NCBI RefSeq assembly: GCF_025666195.1
Contig: NZ_CP102592.1
Location: 1,736,001-1,800,000 of the forward strand
Length of the DNA stretch: 64,000 bases
Origin: Xanthomonas sp. CFBP 8443
GTDB taxonomy: Bacteria > Pseudomonadota > Gammaproteobacteria > Xanthomonadales > Xanthomonadaceae
Reading direction: 5' to 3'
The notes beneath the pieces are model-generated. The model did no database searches, was not told the origin of the DNA, and worked only from the letters and a program-made list of their open reading frames with translations. The position numbers and the translations under genes were made by a program. Of the stretch, positions 35,339-42,076 are shown piece by piece (the stretch's first letter is position 1; every line of letters starts with the position of its first letter).

Positions 35339-36544
35339 ATGTCCACTCCCGCCACTTCCCCGGCGCCGCTGTCGCGCCGCGGCTACGTGCTGATCCTGTT
35401 CGCGCTGGCGATGGGCGGCTTCGCGATCGGCACCAGCGAGTTCTCCACGATGGGCCTGATGCCGTACATCGCGCGCGGGCTGGCGATCGACGAGCCGCAG
35501 GTCGGGCACCTGATCAGCGCCTATGCGCTGGGCGTGGTGGTCGGCGCGCCGCTGCTGGCGATCGTCGGCGCGCGCTGGCCGCGACGCACGCTGCTGCTGG
35601 CGCTGATGGGCTTCTACGCGGTCGGCAACCTGGCCAGCGCGCTGGCCCCGGATTACCACAGCATGCTGCTGGTGCGCTTCATCGCCGGCCTGCCGCACGG
35701 CGCCTATTTCGGCGTGGCCACGCTGGTCGCCGCGTCGATCAGCCCTGCCGACCAACGCGGCGCGGCGGTGAGCCGGGTGCTGCTCGGGCTGAACCTGGCG
35801 GTGCTGATCGGCAATCCGCTGGCGACCTGGCTCGGGCAGGTGGCGCAATGGCGCTATGCCTATGCGCTGGTCGCGGCGATCGCAGTGCTGACCGTGGTGC
35901 TGGTCATGCGCCTGCTGCCGGCCGATCCGGACGAGCCGCGGCAGCGGCCGTTGCGCGAACTGCGCGCGTTCAACCGTCCACAGGTGTGGTTGGCGCTGGG
36001 CATCGGCTCGGTCGGCTTCGCCGGCATGTTCTGCGTGTTCAGCTATCTGGCGCCGACCCTGACCCAGGTCACCGGCGTCTCCGAACGCTGGATTCCGTTC
36101 GCGATGGGCGCGTTCGGCTTCGGCGGCCTGCTCGGCAACCTCGCCGGCGGTTGGCTGTTCGACCGCCTGCAGTTCCGTGCGGTGCCGCTGGTGTTGCTGT
36201 GGTCGATGGCGGTGCTGCTGGCCTGGCCGCTGGCCGCGCAGTCGCCGTGGGCGGTGCTGCCGGCGGTGGTCGCGGTCGGCACCATGGGCGCGCTGGCGCC
36301 GGTGCTGCAGACCCGGCTGATGGACGTGGCCAGCGAGGCGCAGACCCTGGCCGCGGCCTCCAACCATGCCGCGTTCAACCTGGCCAACGCGCTGGGCCCG
36401 TGGATGGGCGGGATCGCGATCAGCGCCGGGCTGGGCTGGACCTCGACCGGCTACGTCGGCGCGGCGGCGGCGCTGGGCGGGCTGCTGGTGTACCTGTGGG
36501 CGCGCCACGACGCGCGCCGCGCGCGTTTGGCGACCGCCAGCTAG
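35339..36544 (+). CDS. MFS transporter, DHA1-type sugar/arabinose-efflux-like
   Basis: The product is 401 residues with twelve membrane helices. The N-terminal motif AIGTSEFSTMGLMPYIARGL is typical of AraJ-like DHA1 exporters, and the loop GARWPRRTLLLALMGF contains motif A-like positive charges. The middle loop, DPDEPRQRPLRELRAFNRPQ, separates two 6-helix halves. It probably exports a small molecule by proton antiport, substrate unknown. It is divergent from the old yellow enzyme gene, 267 bp away, so shared control is possible. Confidence 0.88.
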   Translation: MSTPATSPAPLSRRGYVLILFALAMGGFAIGTSEFSTMGLMPYIARGLAIDEPQVGHLISAYALGVVVGAPLLAIVGARWPRRTLLLALMGFYAVGNLASALAPDYHSMLLVRFIAGLPHGAYFGVATLVAASISPADQRGAAVSRVLLGLNLAVLIGNPLATWLGQVAQWRYAYALVAAIAVLTVVLVMRLLPADPDEPRQRPLRELRAFNRPQVWLALGIGSVGFAGMFCVFSYLAPTLTQVTGVSERWIPFAMGAFGFGGLLGNLAGGWLFDRLQFRAVPLVLLWSMAVLLAWPLAAQSPWAVLPAVVAVGTMGALAPVLQTRLMDVASEAQTLAAASNHAAFNLANALGPWMGGIAISAGLGWTSTGYVGAAAALGGLLVYLWARHDARRARLATAS

Positions 36545-36643
36545 CGCGCATCGACGGCCATGGGCAGCGCGCGCTGCGGTGCGCGTGGCGCCTGCATGCG
36601 AACTGGCGGCACATGTTCTGCGCCGAGCGACGCGCCGGTTTGC

Positions 36644-37723
36644 TCAGCGCCGCGCCTGCGCGTTGTGCGACAGCCGCCGCAACGCATCCAGCTTGGACTG
36701 GTAGCGCGGCTGCGCGGTCTTGTCCGCGTGCTCCAGGGCCTGTTGCATCGCCCAGTTGGCGCGGCGCGGATCGCCGTTGAGCAGGTAGGCGCGGGCCAGC
36801 GCGAAGTACAGCAGGTGCGCGCTGTCGTACAGGCGCAGCGCATGCCGGTAGTAGCCGATGGCGGCGGGATAATCCTGGCGCCGTTCGGCCTCGTTGCCGA
36901 GCAGGTACTGGTGAAACGGATCGGTCAGCTGCACGCGCTGCAGCCGCTCCAGCATCGCCGCCTCGCGGCGGCTGTCGCCCAGGCGCCGGTACAGGCTGGC
37001 GGCGTTGGAGAGGGTAGAGACATGCCCGGGATCGATCGACAGCGCGGTGGCGTAGTCGGCCGCGGCGCCCTGCGTGTCGCCCTGGCGCAGCGCCAGCACG
37101 CCGAGGTTGTTCCAGGCCGCGGCGAAGTCGCGGTCCATCTGCAGCGCCATCGCCAGATGCTGCTGCGCGGCAGGCAGCGCGCCGTCGGCCATCAGCTCGG
37201 CGCCGCGGTTGTTGTAGTAGTGGGCCAGTGCGCGGCGGTCTGAAATCGGCTGCGGCCCGCGCCGTTCCATCAGCACGCTGCGGTCCAGGTCGATGCTGAC
37301 CCGGCGTCCGTCGATGCGCACGCCCACGTTGACGTGGCCGGCGTTGTACAGCGCGTCGCCGTCCTCGTACCAGCTCAGCACGCGGCCCACTTCCTGCACC
37401 TGCGCCTCGACCCCGGCGTCGCGCGCCAGCGCCACGAACAGCAGGGTGAAGGCCAGGCAGTTGACGCGGCGGGTGGCGTAGCTCTCGGCGACGCTGTGGG
37501 TGGCCTTGGCGTCGTATTGCAGGTTCAGCCCATCGGCGTCGAACGCCAGTTGCACCAGCTGCTCGAGGCGGTGTTCGCGCGAGGCGCGGGGATCCACGCG
37601 CTGTTGCACCAAGGCGTGCAGGGCAGGCGGGATCTGCAGCAGTTGCTCGGGCGAGGGCGGTGACGGCGGCGGTGGTGCGATCGCCGTTGCGGCGACCAGG
37701 GCGAATGCGGTCCAACCGAACAT
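36644..37723 (-). CDS. Exported transglutaminase-like/TPR repeat protein
   Basis: The product is 359 residues. A signal-like N-terminus (MFGWTAFALVAATAIAPPPP) leads to a transglutaminase-core-like domain. Its cysteine is in RRVNCLAFTLLFVALARDAG (about 88-107), its histidine in NAGHVNVGVRI and its aspartate in VSIDLDRS. The C-terminal half has TPR repeats: YYNNRGAELMADGALPAAQQ, WNNLGVLALRQGDTQGAAAD, LSNAASLYRRLGDSRREAAM, and a fourth around YLLGNEAERRQDYPAAIGYY. Family members of this type may cut or cross-link peptides; here function is unknown. Confidence 0.8.
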   Translation of the reverse strand: MFGWTAFALVAATAIAPPPPSPPSPEQLLQIPPALHALVQQRVDPRASREHRLEQLVQLAFDADGLNLQYDAKATHSVAESYATRRVNCLAFTLLFVALARDAGVEAQVQEVGRVLSWYEDGDALYNAGHVNVGVRIDGRRVSIDLDRSVLMERRGPQPISDRRALAHYYNNRGAELMADGALPAAQQHLAMALQMDRDFAAAWNNLGVLALRQGDTQGAAADYATALSIDPGHVSTLSNAASLYRRLGDSRREAAMLERLQRVQLTDPFHQYLLGNEAERRQDYPAAIGYYRHALRLYDSAHLLYFALARAYLLNGDPRRANWAMQQALEHADKTAQPRYQSKLDALRRLSHNAQARR

Positions 37724-38182
37724 GGCGCACCTCTGCAGCGACCCGGCAGTGGGCCTCCCCGCCAATATAGACCTTCGCCGCCGCCCTGGATGTGCCTGAA
37801 GGCATTGCCTCGAAGCCGGGTAGGCGCGCGGCGTGACCGCGGCCCGGTCGCGCGTATTCATCCACAGCGGCTGTGGACGAAACCCGCGCAGCCGTGTGCA
37901 TAACCGGCTTCGCGTCCACTCACGCCCAAGTGGCGCCCTGCCTTGGCGAAAACATCACCAAGCTGTCTGCGTGCAGCGATGAACACCTGTTCATCGCCGG
38001 CAACGGTGCGTGACGACGATGCGGCTGCGGCTCACGTGCGCTTTATGCCGCCGCGCCCAGCATCGCCCTCAAGACGCAACGCGGCAAACTCTTCATTCGC
38101 GGCCGAACGACATCCAGGGGAACACGACCCGACGTGCCCGTTGCGCGATGTCGCCGGCCCACCGCAGCAAGGAGTTCCATCC
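37724..38182. other. Long intergenic region with a 22-bp perfect dyad
   Basis: The 459 bp between the divergent TPR and PA2169-family genes contain no gene. Two dyads stand out: TCCACAGC-G-GCTGTGGA at 37861-37877, and a longer perfect one, GCGATGAACA-CC-TGTTCATCGC, at 37976-37997. Both could be regulator binding sites for either gene. Confidence 0.5.
37976..37997. promoter_or_regulatory. Perfect 10-2-10 inverted repeat, candidate operator
   Basis: GCGATGAACA and TGTTCATCGC are exact reverse complements separated by CC. The dyad lies 185 bp before the PA2169-family start. The symmetry and length resemble binding sites of dimeric repressors. No T-tract follows it, so a terminator is unlikely. 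Confidence 0.5.
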
Positions 38183-38638
38183 ATGAGCATTCAGAGCAAG
38201 ACCACCCACAGCCTCAACGACCTCATCGCCATTTCCCGTGACGGCAAGCAGTTCTACGAAGAAGCCGCACAGAAGGTCGGCGACGCGGAGCTGTCGGCGC
38301 TGTTCCTGCGCATCGCCGGGGTCAAGTCCGACATCGTCAGCAGCCTCAGCGCGGTGGTGCAGGCGGTCGGCGGCAAGCCCGAGGAACACGGCACCATGGT
38401 CGGCAGCATGCAGCAGATGTACGGCAAGCTGCGCGCCGCGCTGGGCGACACCAAGTACGGCTACGTGGCCGAACTGGAAGAGTCCGAGGATCGCCTGGTG
38501 AAGGCGTTCAACGAGACCATCGCGGACAGCGACACCCCGGTCGCCGCGCGCGATGCGGCCACCCGCCTGCTGCCGGAAGTGCGCGCCTGCCACGACGTGA
38601 TGCGCAATCGCAAGCTGGCGATGAAGAACGCGGCGTAA
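38183..38638 (+). CDS. PA2169/DUF2383-family four-helix-bundle protein
   Basis: The product is 151 residues with four predicted amphipathic helices (LNDLIAISRDGKQFYEEAAQ, ELSALFLRIAGVKSDIVSSL and others). It is a ferritin-like-fold family found beside stress genes, sometimes called PA2169 or DUF2383. The ends of the helices have Glu, His and Asp residues, but I cannot assign metal ligands. AAGGAG at 38169-38174 lies 8 bp before the ATG and is one of the best ribosome-binding sites in the window. A terminator follows. Confidence 0.85.
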   Translation: MSIQSKTTHSLNDLIAISRDGKQFYEEAAQKVGDAELSALFLRIAGVKSDIVSSLSAVVQAVGGKPEEHGTMVGSMQQMYGKLRAALGDTKYGYVAELEESEDRLVKAFNETIADSDTPVAARDAATRLLPEVRACHDVMRNRKLAMKNAA

Positions 38639-38728
38639 GCCGCCGGCCGGACCGCGCGTCCGGCCGACTTCAGCGGCTCGGCATGGTGCTGCCTTTACGG
38701 GCGGTATCGCGCCGGTGCAGTACAGGCG

Positions 38729-38763
38729 AAGGCCGACCGGATCCGTCCGGTCGGCCTTCTTGC
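38729..38763 (+). terminator. 13-bp perfect hairpin terminator after the PA2169-family gene
   Basis: AAGGCCGACCGGA and TCCGGTCGGCCTT close a TCCG loop. The right arm ends in TT and is followed by CTTGCG, so it is a strong stem with a weak T-tract. It lies 90 bp after the stop. Confidence 0.65.
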
Positions 38764-38875
38764 GTTGCGGGCAGGCCACCGCCGCATCGCGGGTTCGCGC
38801 TATGCGCCTGCGACTGCGCGCTTGCTACCATGGCCGCCCGATCCATTGCCGAGCGTTCGCGGTTTTCGCCGCACC

Positions 38876-39520
38876 ATGCCGATGGCCTACGATGCTTCCC
38901 CCGCAGGCGCACAGTTCTCGCTGGGCTTCGCCGCGCCGGCACCGCGCGAGAGCCTGTTCTTCGCGCTGCTGCCGGACCCGGCGACCGCGCAGCGCGCGTT
39001 CGCGCTGGGCGAGCGTCTGCGCGCGGCGCACGGCCTGCGCGGGCGAGCGCTGCCGCCCGAACGCCTGCATGTCACCGTGCACTATCTCGGCGAATACGCC
39101 GGCATCCCGCCGCGGCTGCTGCAGCAGGCGCACGGCGCCGGACAGGCGCTGGCGTCGGCGCCGTTCGAGCTGTGTTTCGACCGGGTCGCCAGTTTCGGCA
39201 ACCGGACCGGTGCGCGGCCGCTGGTGCTGCTCGGCGACGCCGAGCCGGCAGCGCTGTGCCAACTGCGCGAGGCGCTGCAGCGGCAGCTCGGCCGCCACGG
39301 CCTGGCCACGCGCGCCGATGCGGCCTATGTCCCGCACCTCACCCTGGCCTACGACGAGCGCGAGGTGCCGCCGCAGCCGCTGCCGGAACTGCGCTGGACG
39401 GTCGCCACGCTGAGCCTGATCCGCAGCGTGCAGGGGCAGGGGCGCTATCTGCACGAAGCGACCTGGCCGCTGCGCGCGGACCCAGCCTGCGAAGCGGGCG
39501 ACGGCGGAGCGAACCGATGA
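38876..39520 (+). CDS. thpR: RNA 2',3'-cyclic phosphodiesterase (ThpR)
   Basis: The product is 214 residues (212 if the ATG at 38882 is used). The two catalytic HxTx tetrapeptides of the 2H superfamily are LHVTVHYLG (about 63-71) and PHLTLAYD (about 154-161). It opens RNA 2',3'-cyclic phosphates to 2'-phosphates, and the ligase activity is reversible in vitro. It is followed by, and overlaps by 4 bp, the HD-domain gene, so the two are likely translationally coupled. The first start gives MPMAYD; which of the two is used is not clear. Confidence 0.87.
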   Translation: MPMAYDASPAGAQFSLGFAAPAPRESLFFALLPDPATAQRAFALGERLRAAHGLRGRALPPERLHVTVHYLGEYAGIPPRLLQQAHGAGQALASAPFELCFDRVASFGNRTGARPLVLLGDAEPAALCQLREALQRQLGRHGLATRADAAYVPHLTLAYDEREVPPQPLPELRWTVATLSLIRSVQGQGRYLHEATWPLRADPACEAGDGGANR

Positions 39521-40131
39521 GCGATCCGATGCGCGAACCGGCGCCGCTGGCGCTGCCCGACGCGCAATGGGCGGAGCTGCAAGCGGCCTATGCCACGCCG
39601 CCGCGCGCCTATCACCACTTCGGCCATGTGCAGGCGGTGCTGGGACACTACGCCGACATCGCGCGCGCGCTGGGCTGGCGGCAGCCGCGCGAGGTCTACC
39701 TGGCGGTGCTGTACCACGACGCGGTGTACCAGGCCGGGCGCGGCGACAACGAGGCGCAGTCGGCGCGCCTGGCACAGGCGGCGATCGCGCAATGGCTGCC
39801 CGATGCCGGGCTGGACGCGGCGCGCGTGACCGCGCTGATCGAGCTGACCGCGCGCCACGGGCAACTGGCCGCCGATGCGGTGGACGCCGAGGCGGCGCTG
39901 TTCCTGGATTGCGACATGGCCATCCTCGGCGCCGATCCCGCCGCGTTCGCCGCCTACGATGCCGCCATCGCCGAGGAGTACCGCGGGGTGGTGCCGGGCT
40001 GGCTGTACCGGCGCAAGCGCCGCGCGTTCCTGAAGACGGTGCTGGCGCAGCCGCGCATCTTCCTCAGCGACTGGTTCCATGCGCGCTACGACGCGGCCGC
40101 TCGCGCCAACCTGCGCCAGGCGATCGGCTGA
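39517..40131 (+). CDS. HD-domain predicted metal-dependent phosphohydrolase
   Basis: The product is 204 residues, similar to proteins annotated as 'predicted metal-dependent HD superfamily phosphohydrolase'. It has YHHFGHVQAVLGHYADIARA, then VYLAVLYHDAVYQAGRGDNE, with the HD pair in LYHDAVYQ, and ELTARHGQ and FLDCDMAILGADPAAFAAYD, which supply further metal ligands. The substrate is unknown. The start overlaps the ThpR stop by 4 bp (ATGA), so translation is coupled. Confidence 0.85.
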   Translation: MSDPMREPAPLALPDAQWAELQAAYATPPRAYHHFGHVQAVLGHYADIARALGWRQPREVYLAVLYHDAVYQAGRGDNEAQSARLAQAAIAQWLPDAGLDAARVTALIELTARHGQLAADAVDAEAALFLDCDMAILGADPAAFAAYDAAIAEEYRGVVPGWLYRRKRRAFLKTVLAQPRIFLSDWFHARYDAAARANLRQAIG

Positions 40132-40199
40132 GCCGTGGCCGTGCGCTCGACACTTGCCTCTGTGCGTACGCTCCGGCGTGCCCTCCGCCGCGCACCGTG

Positions 40200-40394
40200 A
40201 TGCCCGATCCCGCGTCCGACCCCGCCATGGCCGATCCGCGCCCGCAGCCGCCCGAGCCGCCGGCGCCCGGCGACTGCTGCAACAGCGGCTGCCCGCTGTG
40301 CGTGCACGACCTGTACAACGAGGAGCTGGAGCGCTATCGGCAGGCGCTGGCGGCATGGCGGCTACGCCATCCCGAGGCCGCGCCGGACGGGTGA
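40200..40394 (+). CDS. Small oxidoreductase-like-domain protein
   Basis: The product is 64 residues. The conserved core CCNSGCPLCVHDLYNEELER matches the oxidoreductase-like domain (PF09791), which is also found at the N-terminus of a eukaryotic mitochondrial protein. The Pro-rich start precedes four closely spaced cysteines, which could bind a metal. Function is unknown. The ATG at 40200 and another at 40227 are both possible starts. Confidence 0.75.
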   Translation: MPDPASDPAMADPRPQPPEPPAPGDCCNSGCPLCVHDLYNEELERYRQALAAWRLRHPEAAPDG

Positions 40395-40560
40395 GCGCCC
40401 GCTGCGCGCCGCCGCCATCCGCGTCGGCACCGCGGTGCGGCGGCCGCAGCGGCCAAGCCGTGGCGGTGCGCTCACGTACCTCGCATGAACCGGCGCCGGC
40501 GCCGCGCTTCGCGCTGCCGCCGTTCGGGCTTATCTTTACACGCCTTTTCAGGATTGCCGG

Positions 40561-42021
40561 ATGATGCGAATGCGTGGCGGATGGATGTGGGGAAGTGCGT
40601 TGGCCTGGCTGCTCGCGTCGGCGGCCGCCTCGGCGGCGCCTGGCGCAGCGACGCCTGCAGCGCCGGCCGCCGCCCCGGAAAAGCTCAGCCACGGCCGCTT
40701 CGAACAGGTGCCGGTGCTGTTGCCGCAGGGCGACGCGCAGCGCGTGGTGCTGTGGTTCGCCGGCGGCAAGCGCGATGCCGCCGCGCGCGCGCGCCAGATC
40801 GAGGCGCTGCGCCACGACGGCGCGATGGTCGCGGTGATCGACAGCGCGCACCTGCAGGCGGTGCTGGCCAAGATCGACGGCACCTGCGGTTTTTCCGCGG
40901 GCGACGTGGAGAACTTCTCGCGCTACGTGCAGGCCTATTACCACATGCCCACCTACCACCTGCCGCTGCTGGTCGGCGATGGCGACGGCGCCGCGCTGGC
41001 CTATGCGATCGCGGCGCAGGCGCCCAAGCAGTTGCTGGCCGGCATGGTCACCGAGGACTTCTGCCCGGTGCAGGTGCTGGACGACCAGATCTGCGGCGCC
41101 GGCATCACCGCGCCGGCGCGCGCGCTGCAGCCGGCGACGTTGCCGTTGCCGTGGCTGGCGGCGGCCGCGGCCAAGCCGGCGACGCGCTGCAGCCAGCAGA
41201 GCGATGCGTTCGTGCAGAAGGTGGCGCAGGCGCGGCAGTTCCGTCGCAGTGCCAGCGGCGATGCGCTGCCCGGGCTGCGCGCGGCGGTGCGTTCGCTGGG
41301 CGCGCAACCCGGGGTCAGCCTGCCGCCGACGCCGGCCGACCTGGCCGGGCTGCCGGTGGTGGAAGTCCCGGTCGCGGCCGACACCGCCGCGGCCGGCAAT
41401 GGCGAGGTGTTCGCGATCTTCGTGTCCGGCGACGGCGGTTGGGCCGGACTCGACCAGCAGGTCGCCGGCGCGCTGGCGCAGGCCGGCATTCCGGTGGTCG
41501 GCGTGGATTCGCTGCGCTACTTCTGGAGCGAGCGCACGCCGCAGGGCTTCGCCACCGACCTGGACCGGATCTACCGCCACTACAGCCGCCTGTGGCGGCG
41601 CGGGCGGGTGGTGCTGATCGGCTTCTCGCAGGGCGCCGACGTGCTGCCGGCCGCCTACAACCAGCTGCCGGCGCCGATGCGCGCGCAGGTGCAGGCCACC
41701 GCGCTGCTGTCGCTGGGCAAGACCGCCGACTATGAATTCCACGTCTCCAACTGGATCAGCTCCGGCGACGACGGCCTGCCGATCGCGCCGGAAGTGGCGA
41801 AGATGCCGGGCGCGCAGACCCTGTGCATCTACGGCGAGGACGACGACGACGCGCTGTGCCCGGACCTGCCGCGCGGCGGCGCGCAGCTGGTGAAGCTGCC
41901 CGGCGACCATCACTTCGAGGGCGACTACGCAGAGTTGGCCAAGCAGATATTGCAGCGGATCGGGGTGGAAAGCCGGGACCGGGGACCGGGGACTGGGGAC
42001 CCGAAGAACGTCTCCCGGTAA
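40561..42021 (+). CDS. AcvB/VirJ-family secreted alpha/beta hydrolase
   Basis: The product is 486 residues with a signal peptide (about 1-25, ending AASA). The N-terminal half (VVLWFAGGKRDAAARARQIE, CGFSAGDVENFSRYVQAYYH) and the C-terminal VirJ domain (FVSGDGGWAGLDQQVAGALA, GVDSLRYFWSERTPQGFATD) match AcvB. The nucleophile elbow is GFSQGADVLP. Agrobacterium AcvB hydrolyses lysyl-phosphatidylglycerol in the periplasm, and mprF lies directly opposite here, so the same job is likely. The last residues (GVESRDRGPGTGDPKN) are encoded by a repeat copy, so the native C-terminus was probably shorter. Confidence 0.88.
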   Translation: MMRMRGGWMWGSALAWLLASAAASAAPGAATPAAPAAAPEKLSHGRFEQVPVLLPQGDAQRVVLWFAGGKRDAAARARQIEALRHDGAMVAVIDSAHLQAVLAKIDGTCGFSAGDVENFSRYVQAYYHMPTYHLPLLVGDGDGAALAYAIAAQAPKQLLAGMVTEDFCPVQVLDDQICGAGITAPARALQPATLPLPWLAAAAAKPATRCSQQSDAFVQKVAQARQFRRSASGDALPGLRAAVRSLGAQPGVSLPPTPADLAGLPVVEVPVAADTAAAGNGEVFAIFVSGDGGWAGLDQQVAGALAQAGIPVVGVDSLRYFWSERTPQGFATDLDRIYRHYSRLWRRGRVVLIGFSQGADVLPAAYNQLPAPMRAQVQATALLSLGKTADYEFHVSNWISSGDDGLPIAPEVAKMPGAQTLCIYGEDDDDALCPDLPRGGAQLVKLPGDHHFEGDYAELAKQILQRIGVESRDRGPGTGDPKNVSR

Positions 42022-42076
42022 GGCCCCAAAGCTTTTTCGTTTGATTTTCCGGGTTCCTGGTCCCCGGTCCCGGCTT
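41970..42076. repeat. Dispersed repeat, inverted pair between acvB and mprF (locus b)
   Basis: The left arm, 41970-42003, begins AAGCCGGGACCGGGGACC and lies inside the 3' end of the acvB-like gene. The right arm, 42049-42076, is its near-exact reverse complement, and its last base is the first base of the mprF stop codon (42076-42078, read on the minus strand). The two arms can form a stem of about 19 bp and may stop transcription of both convergent genes. Confidence 0.85.
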
